This document shows positions 1 to 12,300 of a DNA stretch of 64,000 nt, piece by piece (position 1 is the stretch's first letter; the number at the start of each line of letters is the position of its first letter). This DNA comes from Neoarius graeffei (taxonomy: Eukaryota; Chordata; Actinopteri; Siluriformes; Ariidae). The translations under genes were made by a program, and so were the position numbers. The stretch covers positions 68,644,871-68,708,870 of the forward strand of contig NC_083579.1 of NCBI RefSeq assembly GCF_027579695.1, in the 5' to 3' direction. The notes under the pieces were generated by a model. That model was not told the DNA's origin and searched no databases. It saw nothing but the letters and a program-made list of their open reading frames with translations.

Positions 1-299
1 ACAACACTGAACATCTGGATGCAGCGTGCATTCAATTTCCTCAGATGTTCCAAGAAGAGTGCACACTTCACCGAGTTCACTACGCCTTTAATGGTGTCCA
101 GGCTGTTACCCATAATTCCGTGCTTTGTTTCCAGCTGCCTGTCTAATGGCCTGTTTGGAGAGACAGACAGACAGTGGTGTGGGACTGCTGTGAGACACTT
201 TTATTCGCATTCTCATGACACACACATGCTGAACAGTGAGCGAGATAAATAAAGATGTGTTTTTGTTCTTGAAATGCTTATAACGCTGATAGTTAAGCG
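1..299 (+). promoter_or_regulatory. ANGEL1 5' flank and presumed 5' UTR
   Basis: This stretch lies directly upstream of the ANGEL1 start codon. I see no TATA box at a usual distance and no CpG island; it is AT-rich near the start. The transcription start cannot be placed from sequence alone. The bases before the ATG (AAGCGATGA) are an acceptable but not strong initiation context. Confidence 0.4.
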
Positions 300-363
300 A
301 TGATTGGGAGCCTTATTTATTATGGGCTGTATCCTCTAACCCAACTCTTCATTAGGCTCTCAG
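300..363 (+). CDS. angel1: ANGEL1 coding exon 1
   Basis: Encodes 21 residues starting [17 protein letters not shown], matching the conserved hydrophobic N-terminus of ANGEL1 (human begins MIASCLCYLLLPATRLF, from memory). The exon ends at TCAG followed by the donor GTAAGC, phase 1. Joining to 9588 gives the codon GAG and then a WWKRR basic stretch, typical of a membrane anchor followed by positive charge. This exon is 9.2 kb from the next one. Confidence 0.88.
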
Positions 364-3300
364 GTAAGCTTTACGTGTGTACATGTTCCAGTCTCACACT
401 CCTCTCTCAGCTAGCTAACTTTTATGAGCTTAGCAACACTGCTAACTGCTTTGCTTTGCTTTACTTTACATTCTTCTCATTACATTTACTCTCACGCAAT
501 ATCAGTTATTAAATTCGTACGGAATTAAATAACCACGTGTAAAAATATCAGCTTTACTGGTGTCTTTTCACACGCTTTTGTTTGACAAGAAAACAAGCGA
601 TGAGCTAATAAAAGCTAGCTACATGGCCAAACACTAGGGTTGTGTTCCAAACGGCGTCCTATTTCCTGTACGAGTGCACTTGATAGTGTATGAAATAATG
701 ACTTGTACACACTCGTTATAGCACTACATGGCCAATAGAGGGAGTATTTGTGATTCGTCCTGGTTGTGGTGTTTTTACTCAGAAAATGGAGATAAATTGC
801 TTTTATTATTCTTTCTGCAGCTGCCTGTGGTTGTTTTTAATAAACATGGGTGTTTTTAAAGTCAACAATGCGATGAAAAATAAAGATCTGAATTAAATTT
901 AACCTGTTGAAAGTACACACAGTGGTATGCAAAAGTTTGGGCACCCCTGGTCAAAACTGCTCTTACTGTGAACAGTTAAGCAAGTTGAAGATGAAATGAT
1001 CTCCAAAAGGCATAAAGTTAAAGATGACTCATTCCATTTATATTTTAAGCAAAAACTTTTTTCATCTTTTACGTTTTCAAAATGGAAAAGGGTCCGAAGC
1101 AAAAGTTTGGGCACCCTGCATGGTCAGTACCTAGTAACACCCTCTTTGGCAAGTATCACAGCTTGTAAACACTTTTTGTCGCCAGATAATAATCTTTCAG
1201 TTCTTACCTGGGGGATTTTCACACATTCGTCCTTGCAAAAGGCTTCCAGTTCTACAAGTTTCTTGGGCCGTCTTGCATGCACTGCTCTTTTTTAAACAGA
1301 TTTTCAATGATGTTTAGGTCAGGGGACTGTGAGGGCCCGGGCAAAACCTTCAGCTTGTGCCTCGAGGTATTCCATTGTAGATTTTGAGGTGTGTTTTGGA
1401 TCATCGTCTTATTGTAGGACCCGTCCTCTTTTTAACTTCAACTTTTTTACAGATGGTGTGATGTTTGCTTCCAGAGTTTGCTGGTATTTATTCGAATCCA
1501 TGCTTCCCTCGACCGATGAAATGTGCCCTGTGCCACTGGCTGCAACACAACCCCAAAGCATGATCGATCCACACCCATGCTTCAGAGTTGGACAGGTGTT
1601 CTTTGTGGCCAAAAAGTTCTATTTTGATTTCATCAGTCCACAGGACTTGTTTCCAGAATGCATCAGGTTTATTTAGATGTTCATTTGCAAACTTCAGACG
1701 CTGAATTTTGTAGCTAGGACGCAGGAAAGGTTTTCTTCTGGTGACTCTTCCATGAAGAAGAAACCTTTATTCGTCACATGCACATTTCAAGCACAGTGAG
1801 ATTCATCCTCTGCATTTAACCCGTCTGAAGCAGTGAACACACACGTGCGCACACACTCAGAGCAGTGGGCAGCCGCACTACAGCGCCCGGGGAGCAGTCA
1901 GGGGTCAGGTATCTTGCACAAGGGCACTTCGGCCCAAGGCCGCCCCAGGTTAACCTAACTTTGGACTGTGGGGGAAACCCACGCAGACACAGTGAGAACA
2001 TGCAAACGCCACACAGAAAGGCCCTCGCCGGCTGCTGGATTCGAACCCAGAACCTTCTTGCTGTGAGGCGACTGTGCTAACCGCTACACCACCGTGTCGC
2101 CCTGGTCATATTTGTTTAGGGTCGCTGCATAGTAGAACAGTGCACCACCGCTCCAGGGTCTGCTAAATCTTTCTGAAGGTCTTTTGCAGTCAAACAGGGG
2201 TTTTTATTTGCCTTTCTAGCAATCCAACGAGCAGTTCTTCCAGACCTCACCTTGATCTCCACTGTTTCTGTTAACTGCCATTTCTTAATAACATTACAAT
2301 CTGAGGAAACAGCTACCTGAAAACACTTTGCTACGTTCTTGTAGCCTTCTCCTGCTTTGTGAGCATCAATTATTTTATTATTCAGAATGCGAGGGAGTTG
2401 CTTAGAGGAGCCCATGGCTGTTGATTTTAGGGACAAGTTTGAGGAGTCATAGAATTTATACAGCTTTGAAATCTGCATCATCTGACCTTTCCTAACGAAG
2501 AATTTGAACAAGCCACAGCTCAATAAGCTAATTAAGGTCTGGAACCTTGGTAAAAGTTACCCGAGAACTCAAATGTATTGGGGTGCCCAAACTTTCGCAT
2601 GGTGTTCCTTTTCTTTTTTTCACACTCCAATTGTAGAAAACAAAAATAATACGCAAATCTTGCAGAAAACGCTGAAAAGAAATGTCGTCTTTACCTTTAT
2701 GCCTTTTGGTGATCAGTTCATCTTCTGCTCACTGAACTATTCACAGTAACAGACATTTTCAGCAAGGGTGCCCAAACTTTTGCATGCCACTAATACAATA
2801 ATTTGTTTACACAATACATAAATAGTCTAGCAAGTACAAATAATTTTTTTTTCTTGGACTTTTAAAACACCTTTTAAAAACACTTCACATGCATGACAAG
2901 TGAATATTTATATAAGAGTAGAAGGCCACTTTTTTTCCTCTTGAAAAATGGTATAAATAATGCGATTTTATTAAGTGTAATAGACCAAGCAAGCACAAAT
3001 TAACTGGCATCAAATCCAATGATAAAAGTTCAAGAGTTTTCCAACAAGTTCACTTTTTTACAGTAGAGTTTATTCCCTACGGGGTGAGGCAGTCCAGCAG
3101 AAGAGTCCAACTTTCAGTTTCTATTTTATTTTATTGGGTTGCGTTATCTCACATTCACCCTGGTTCCTGAGTAATCTGCAGGACTGTCTGACATCCTGTT
3201 GATAAATACCATTTTTTTTTCAACGTAGTGAGGCCGAATACCCCCTTTCCCCAACTGTAATATTTCACTGGACCGTCTTTAGCTTTAATTACAGTGCGCG

Positions 3301-6300
3301 TTCACCATGGCATTGTTTCAACAACTCTATGCAACATCACAACACTTATTTCCATCCATAGTTGCACTATGAGAGAGATGAAACACTGCGTAAAGTCTTC
3401 TCCAGCACATCCCAAAGATTTTCAATGGGATTAAAGTTATCCTGCCTTTCAGATTTTTCAAGTGTAGGTCAGAAAAAGAATTTTCCCCAGGCTTTCGTCT
3501 AAACGGGGGAACAGGGGCGCTGCGCCCTCTTACTCTCGGCGTGCGCCCCCTTACCGACTCCGTGAAAACATCCCAGCAACACTACGTGACAATGTGTCTG
3601 ATCATCAAATACGTTATAATTGCTCCAAAAATATTCCAATCATAGTAGATACACCGCCAGACGGTGCAAAAACAATCCGAATTGGCGTTTTCCAGACTGA
3701 GGCTCCATGTTGTTTAGTTGTTTACTTGTCGCGGCTGCTCTCGCGAGATTTGACATGGGTTACATACAAGGTCAGCTGACTTGTAGAGCGAGATTTCTCG
3801 AGACTGAATGACCTTTCACCCACCGGCGCGGGAGCTTTTGACAGGAGTAGTTCGCGAGTTGTTTTTGTTGACACTTGGGCATTTAAAGATGTCATCCCGC
3901 GGCACGAAGCGGAAGAAAGCCAAAGACTGTCCGAGGCAGAAGAAGATTACTTCTTTCTTTTTCAATGTTGACAGACAATTTGTTACAATTTCCCTCTCAG
4001 ATAGCCTCAGAATGTCCCATTGGAGCATTTTTCAAAGGCTTTGCACGGCGGGGGGGGACAACCGGCACCATCTCCCCCCCCCCCCCCATCCCCTGCTTCG
4101 CTCCCTCGCCATGGTGAGCGCCCTCATACTAAATTTTTCTAGAAAAAACCCTGTTCCCTGACACCCAATTATTTTTGTTTAGTGGACTGAAAGCTCCTCA
4201 ATTCGAATCACTGACTTACAATTTTATTAGTTTTTTTTAAAAATAGAACAATTAATGAATTTATGCTGACAACCCAGTCCTCGCAGATAGCGTCGCAGAC
4301 AGTGTCTGCATAGCCCCCCCACCTTCGCAGACGCTCTGCGCGCACCTCCCAAAAATTGTGACCACCGCAGAAGCCTCGCAGACAGCGTCGCAGACAAGAG
4401 GGCTCTGATTGGTCCACTCTACATCTGCTGTACACGCACTTCCCTACTTTCCCGGTTTGGTTTGTTTTCACGACCGCCATTTTTAAAAACATGAGCGAAG
4501 ATGGAGCAGCACGAAGAGCGGTTGATCGAGGAAGTATGTACATCTATACAACTCCAGTTCTAGTCATTATTAAAAAAAAAAAAAAGTTCTAGTCATTATA
4601 AGTAACCGGAGGATAAACACTCCACTAACCACACCCACCAACTACTCCTAGCGACTTCGCGCCCCCTTGCGTTGTGGCGGTGAATAACATCGCGCACGCC
4701 TATTACTCCCCGCTCAACGATAAATTACAACTGTCTGCGAAAAGCTATCTGTGAAAGCCTTGTCGCAAGAGCATGCAGAGGCCTTTCAAGTGCATATCAC
4801 GGGTAAATTCAGGAGCAAGATCAATGCAATTCTCCTATTTTAGATTAAACTTTGGTCAAATATCTGTAGCATTCTGCATTTTGTGCAGTTTTTTTCCCTT
4901 GCGCAATACCAGAAAAATTCAGTTGAAATCAAGCCATTTGAGGCGAATTCATCCACCTCTGAAAAAACTTGGCATTTGGATTTCCCGGCAAACATCGATT
5001 TTCATGACGTCACGTGCGGGACGCCTCCTTCTGAATCCTACGTCAGCGCTGGTTTGTTTATGAGAAAACGACCGTATTATTTACATCCCCGGTGTTGTCT
5101 CCGTCGTCTTCACTACTAGAATCATCATCAAATCCAAACACATGAAGCCCCAGTTCTGACATCTCGTTATATTCTTCATCCAAAGGTGAAGTAACATTGC
5201 GCTCCGGTGACAATTCCATATTTCAATGCAAAATCGCTCGCTGCTAAACTTGGTCTACACAGGCTGTGCACTGAAACCGTGTAAAGCTCTCGCAGCCTGC
5301 CGGCGCTTCCGCAGGTCACGTCACGAATCTGGCTCCAGACTCCCTTGGGATTTTTCCAGACGCGTTTTGTTATTTTATTTTTTTTCTGCTGTAGACAGAT
5401 GGCCTTGTGCAAAATTACCCTTCTGGATGAGTGTGTAAAGGGACATACTTTCATATAAAAAAAGACGAAATTGGTCCAGAATATGCACTTTAAATTCTCT
5501 GCTATTTTTTTCCTGCTTCACCATGACCCAGTTCAAGATACTACATCATGCATCACGTAGTGGGCTTTCCCTGTTTGCACAAGGATACAAATTTGAAACA
5601 GGAGAGGAAAATTGAGGACGCGAATGAAACGTGAAAGATTGACTACAGTAACGGAAAGCGAGAAGAAGAAAAGACGTTATATGTGAAGGAAAAGAAACCC
5701 AGGACGAAACTAATAAATATCGGCGCTCAGCGAGCACCTCGGTGTGATCAGCTGTTCGTTTAGTGACAGAATGATGGAACTGTCAGTGCGCGGTCAAAGG
5801 TAAACCTGTAGATGGCAGTAATGCAACACTGTGGACGCCAGCTGCCTTAAAACCCAAAAGAAGAAGAAGGTGGTAAACTGTCTGCTTGACTGCACGAAGC
5901 GAGTGATTGCATGCACATTATTTGCTTTAATCCCCTCAAATAAAATAACTTCCCAACCACAGAATGGCCTGTTTTTTTTTTTTTTGAGATATTGCAGTAA
6001 TAAACATACATCACAGTGACCAAATTTCAGCAGGAACTAAATTTCACTGATTTTATGAAATTGAAAGGCCATCTAGCTTTAAGGTCAGGACTCTGTGGTG
6101 GCCAGTTCATCTGTGAAAAATGATTCCTCGTACTTCCTGAACCACTCTTTCACAGTCTGAGCTCTAATTTTATGCCCGTGCCTTCAGGAAAGAAAAAAAA
6201 TCTATAGATGTGGTGATAACCTGGTCATTCAGGTCGTCAGTTTTTATTTTATTGCCCCATAATGTTGCTGAGCCTCGACCTGACCAACTGAAGTAACTCC

Positions 6301-9300
6301 AGATCATCACACTGCCTCCAGAGGCTTGTACAGTGGCCATGCGTTTCCCTTCTTACCCTGACACACCCATCACTCAGGAATAAGTTAAATCTGGACTTAT
6401 CAGACCACATGACGTTTTTCCGTTGCTCCAGCATCCGGTCTTTATTCTCCCTCGCAAACTGAAGCCTTTTCTTCGGATTAGTCTTGCTAACAAGTGGTTT
6501 TCTTTTGGCCACACAGCTGTTTAGTCCCAATCCTGTGTGTTCTTGTTACATTGAGTGTGGAAATGCTCTTACTTTCACTATTAAACATAGCCATGAGTTC
6601 TACTGTCAAATTTTTATGATTCGTCTTCACCAAGCATTTAGGTGATCTCCAATCATGGTCTCTCACGATTTTATTCCGACCACATTTCTTCAGCGAAGTT
6701 GACAGTTCGCCACTATCCTTCCAGGGTTTAATAATGCATTGAACAGTTCGTAACCCAATTCCAGTAACTTTAGCAAACTCCTTAGTTGTTGTCTTTGAGT
6801 TATTTTAGGCGAATAGTTTGACTCTTCTGGAACGTCTTTTCCACGACCACAGGACACATCTTCCGACATGGTTGTTTAAGGGTGTTTTCACACTTGGTCC
6901 CTTTCAGCCATCTAACCGAACTCAGATCGATGACTCAGCATTTTTTGCGCATATGTGAACACTCCAACCGTACCCAGACCCCTTTAAAGCGAACCGAACT
7001 GAGACCACCTCAGGAGGTGGTCTCAGTATGGTTCGCTAAAAATCAACGGTACGGTTCACCTAATCTGCGCATTGTGAACAAAAAGCGCACCGGGTTCACT
7101 TCGCCTTTTTCACTGTAGTTTAACCTTCTTCGTTTGCTGTAGTTGGTCACGTGACTGTAGCAGGGAAACTCAACTTCCTTTTGGAACTTACCACAGCCGC
7201 TGGAATAAATTTATTTTCCTTAATCTGCACTATTTTGCTCAAAGAATACAGCAGGGCAAGCATGGCAGCAGACATTTTGATTCAAGAGAAAATTACCCAG
7301 AATTCCGTGCACTGGGGGTCTGAGGGCTCCAGAGGACCTGGTGTGAACAGAAAGAGGACTGAGGCCCCATCAAAGCTTAACTGGACCAGAAAGAGAACCC
7401 AGTCCTCTTTGTAATAAATTCACAGTGTGAACACAAAAATAACGGAGTTCTTTTTCTGTTGGTCCACTTTTTGATCCACTTAAAGAGGACTGAGTCTGGT
7501 TCCTTTAAAGGGGACCAGGTGTGAAAACACCCTAAGAAATGAGAAGCTACTCACTGCATCAGTTAGGGGTAAAATAATTGTTGCCAGCTGAAACATATTA
7601 ATCACTGCAGTAATTATACAAAATATTTGCTTATTTGTTCAGTGTATGAAGTTTGGCTTTGACTTCTGAACCACTGTGTCAAATTATATGGATCTAATGA
7701 AGTGTCTATCCATAGACTACATAACTTTTAGGTTCAAGGAAACGAGCTTTCCAAAAATATATGATCCAACATCCGAGATTTAAAATAATTCTCAATTTGC
7801 TTGATCACACAAAAACCCCCAGACCAAAATAAGTGTTTGTGTCTGTGATCTGCAAAGTTCTTTTGTAATAAAAGTACAACCCCGATTCCAAAAAAGTTGG
7901 GACAAATTGTGAATAAAAACAATGCAATAATTTACAAATCTCAAAAACTGATATTGTATTCGCAATAGAACATAGACAACATATCAAATGTCGAAAGTGA
8001 GACATTTTGAAATTTCATGCCAAATATTGTCTCATTTGAAATTTCATGACAGCAACACATCTCAAAAAAGTTGGGACAGGGGCAATAAGAGGCTGGAAAA
8101 GTTAAAGGTACAAAAAAGGAACAGCTGGAGGACCAAATTGCAACTCATTAGGTCAATTGGCAATAGGTCATTAACATGACTGGGTATAAAAAGAGCATCT
8201 TGGAGTGGCAGCGGCTCTCAGAAGTAAAGATGGGAAGAGGATCACCAATCCCCCTAATTCTGCACCGACAAATAGTGGAGCAATATCAGAAAGGAGTTCG
8301 ACAGTGTAAAATTGCAAAGAGTTTGAACATATCATCATCTACAGTGCATAATATCATCAAAAGATTCAGAGAATCTGGAAGAATCTCTGTGCGTAAGGGT
8401 CAAGGCCAGAAAACCATACTGGGTGCCCGTGATCTTCGGGCCCTTAGACGGCACTGCATCACATACAGGCATGCTTCTGTATTGGAAATCACAAAATGGG
8501 CTCAGGAATATTTCCAGAGAACATTATCTGTGAACACAATTCACCGTGCCATCCGCCGTTGCCAGCTAAAACTCTATAGTTCAAAGAAGAAGCCGAATCT
8601 AAACATGATCCAGAAGCGCAGACGTCTTCTCTGGGCCAAGGCTCATTTAAAATGGACTGTGGCAAAGTGGAAAACTGTTCTGTGGTCAGACGAATCAAAA
8701 TTTGAAGTTCTTTATGGAAATCGGGGACGCCGTGTCATTCGGACTAAAGAGGAGAAGGACGACCCAAGTTGTCGTCAGCGGTCAGTTCAGAAGCCTGCAT
8801 CTCTGATGGTATGGGGTTGCATTAGTGCGTGTGGCATGGGCAGCTTACACATCTGGAAAGACACCATCAATGCTGAAAGGTATATCCAGGTTCTAGAGCA
8901 ACATATGCTCCCATCCAGACGACGTCTCTTTCAGGGAAGACCTTGCATTTTCCAACATGACAATGCCAAACCACATACTGCATCAATTACAGCATCATGG
9001 CTGGTAGAAGAAGGGTCCGGGTACTGAACTGGGCAGCCTGCAGTCCAGATCTTTCACCCATAGAAAACATTTGGCGCATCATAAAACAGAAGATACGACA
9101 AAAAAGACCTAAGACAGTTGAGCAACTAGAATCCTACATTAGACAAGAATGGGTTAACATTCCTATCCCTAAACTTGAGCAACTTGTCTCCTCAGTCCCC
9201 AGACGTTTACAGACTGTTGTAAAGAGAAAAGGGGATGTCTCACAGTGGTAAACATGGCCTTGTCCCAACTTTTTTGAGATGTGTTGTTGTCATGAAATTT

Positions 9301-12300
9301 AAAATCACCTAATTTTTCTCTTTAAATGATACATTTTCTCAGTTGAAACATTTGATATGTCATCTATGTTCTATTCTGAATAAAATATGGAATTTTGAAA
9401 CTTCCACATCATTGCATTCCGTTTTTATTTACAATTTGTACTTTGTCCCAACTTTTTTGGAATCGGGGTTGTATAAAAGGTGAACACTGATGAAAACATT
9501 TTAAAAAAAATCTAGGAAATCTGAAATGAAGAAAGGAAAAGTTTCTTTATGGAACTCGACATATTTGTAATTGTCTCTTTTCTGCAGAGTCTTGGTGGAA
9601 ACGTCGTCCGGTGATCATTAATGGTAAAGCGGTGTGTGATGGTGGTGCATATTCTTGCAGAAGCCTTAATGAGCAGCAAACTGCTTTGTTGGGTCAGTGG
9701 TGCAACGCTGGATCGGACGCTTCAGAAACCCCTGCGAGAAACATTCAGCGTGAAAGGAGAGAGACTGAGGGACTGGTGGAGAGCAGATCTCTTCTGGAAG
9801 TCAGGGAGGTGGTAGTGGAGCAGAAGAGTGACATGGACGAGGACAAAGAGAACATTAATTCAGCAGACTTGATGGATGCTAATCCAGAATCGGAGATGGA
9901 AGGGGAGGCGGTCTGTGTATCGGAATGGACCAAAATCCAGACCGCTGCTGATGAGCGCAAATGGAAGTCTAGTTCTAAGGAGGAAAGGCAGAGATTTCAA
10001 GGGATGGTGACCGAGACTGGAGGTGTCTGTCCGTTCATGCCAGCAGGTGGGTTCTCGTGTCACTTAGGTTCTTGTATAGCAGCGCCATTCAGCACACTGA
10101 TGCGTCTTGGCTCTGATAACCATGACCTTCTTAAAAGCCCACAAGAATCCCAAGCTTGCACTAACAGAAACGAATCTTTCGAACCAGCAGCAGATGGTGC
10201 TGAAGAGAGTGAGCTTGATGGTTCTGATGTCCCACTACAATTGACTTCTGGGCTGTTTACTAGTCAGAATGTGTATGGCGATGACTTGGGCACCACAGGA
10301 AGTGATGCTCAGGTCAGTAATGGCAGGCTTGCGTATGACCCGAGTGGACTCCTGGTGGACAGCCATGTACAGTCCTTAGCTAATCACATATGGCTCCAGT
10401 CTATGCCCACTGGTTGGCATTTTCCAACGGGACTTGGACTGTCAGATGTAGTGTATCATCCCTTGCAGATCTCAGGCACAAGCTACTACCATGGATTTCA
10501 AGAAAATACAAATTTTGAAGGTAATTTTTCCCACAATGCATTTTATTATTCCCTGCTAATCATTTGTCCACCAAAAGGGCTTAATTTCAGTCTTCTATTT
10601 TGGTTTTTGACATTTTACTCAAATGTTAAAGGAGAACTGAAATCATTTTTAAACTCGCTTTATTTCTCAATTAATGTGTTATTCAATTACGTTTTCGGTT
10701 TTAGTAACCTTATATCGTGACTTGTATTGGCAACTAATTGCAATTAAGTAGCTATTATACTTATCGGCCTGTTCGGTTTTTAGCCGTGTTGAATTTAGTT
10801 CATTTGGTCCACGGCAGGCGTCGCTTATCCGCGCGATCTTCACGAGACTTGTGCGAGACTTCGAAACGTGACGTGTCAGCCAGGCGTCAGTACCGCCATT
10901 TTGAAAACTGTTTTCCAAACGAAATCTTGCACAAAAACGAGTTTAAATGACGATTACTGCCTACTTTTTTTTCAAACTTTCCTGATTGCTATCAAAACAA
11001 ACAAAACTTCTGGCTCGATTACATCAGCATTCGAAAGAGGGCGTGCGCGTCTTTTGACAACCCCTGTGTCCGAAATCGCTCCCTACTCACTATATAGTGA
11101 GGACGCCATTTTGTAGTGCTGTCCGAAACTTTAATGAGGATAATTTACACTGTATATAGTGCACTCAAAGTATCCCACAATGCATGAAAACTAGTGTACA
11201 ATGATGGTCACTAACCAAAGCAATATATCCCATCATGCATTGCGGTCGCGCTGAAAGAAATCAAATTAAAAGTCTCAAATCGGATTTAATCAAAGGCAGC
11301 GGCAAAGAAGAAAGTGTTCAGCCTTGATTTAAAAAAAAGAACTGAAAGATGCAGGTATCTGTGAAGATACTCAGTCATCCAGGTACATAGTAATCTGTGG
11401 TTGGTAGAAGAGAGCAACTGGACTTGCTTGAAGATTCTTGAAAATGTTTCGCCTCTCATTCCTAAAGGCTTCCTCAGTTCTGTCTGACTAAAGGGAGTAT
11501 CCAGTATTTATCCTCTCATGGATCATCATAGAATCCGAATCAGAATGCTGATGGCTGCATTGTAGGTGGCTGATAAAAGATGTCTTAGGCACCCACCTCT
11601 GTTCAATGATGGCCGTTCCAGGTTGACAAAAATGAACGATCCTGTCTGGCTAAGATGTCTGCCAATTTTCTGGAAGTCCTCTCGTACTCCCGCACCAGTC
11701 GAAGGGATCTCATCCCAAAGTGCGTAGAAACATATCTGTGAAGATACTCAGTCATCCAGGTACATAGTAATCTGTGGTTGGTAGAAGAGAGCAACTGGAC
11801 TTGCTTGAAGATTCTTGAAGACGTTTCGCCTCTCGTCCGAAAGGCTTCCTCAGTTCTGTCTGACCAATAGGGAGACAGAAGGGGAGGACTTGATCTTCAA
11901 GCAAGTCCAGTTGCTCTCTTCTACCAACCACAGACTACTATGTACCTGGATGACTGAGTATCTTCACAGATATGTTTCTACGCACTTTGGGATGAGATCC
12001 CTTCGACTGGTGCGGGAGTATGAGAGGACTTCCAGAAAACTGGCAGACATCTTAGCCAGAGAGGATCGTTCATTTTTGTCGGCCTGGAACGACCATCATT
12101 GAACAGAGGTGGGTGTCTGTGACATCTTTTATCAGCCACCTATAATGCAGCCATCAGCATTCTGATTCGGATTCTATGATGATCCATGAGAGGATAAATA
12201 CTGGATACTCCCTATAGAGATCTTGCATGTGACGTTACAGCCGATCCAGATTGTGACAGACGCCATTTTGTCGGTCAAACGCCATATTTCCGCCTTCTAC

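Larger units (their letters stand above)
3435..6078. mobile_element. TTAA-flanked TIR element (family AGYTA), split by three insertions
   Basis: Flanked by TTAA at 3431-3434 and 6079-6082, with ends AGTTATCCTGCCTTTC and the complement of AGCTAGATGGCCTTTC. The uninterrupted relative at 61047-61841 shows which parts are original: about 3435-3487, 4154-4265 and 5490-6078. Insertions are a hAT-like element, a Harbinger-like MITE and a GTGCATAT-type THAP-family MITE. The host Tc1 sequence is continuous across the TTAA, which proves the target duplication. No coding capacity seen in the original parts. Confidence 0.8.
3195..7640 (-). mobile_element. Old Tc1-like element split by two later insertions
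   Basis: The Tc1 sequence ending in CCAAAGATTTTCAATGGGA (to 3430) resumes at 6083 as GGTCAGGACTCTGTGGTGG, the usual continuation in fish Tc1 elements. The minus strand at 6249-6530 encodes transposase sequence ([13 protein letters not shown]), with the first catalytic Asp region visible. A Harbinger-type MITE interrupts it again at 6880-7532, after which the sequence resumes as AAGAAATGAGAAGC. Outer ends are degraded, so the limits given are approximate. Confidence 0.7.

Noticed and set aside
8489-8698. Minus-strand ORF in the Tc1 element
   Set aside because: Antisense shadow of the transposase.
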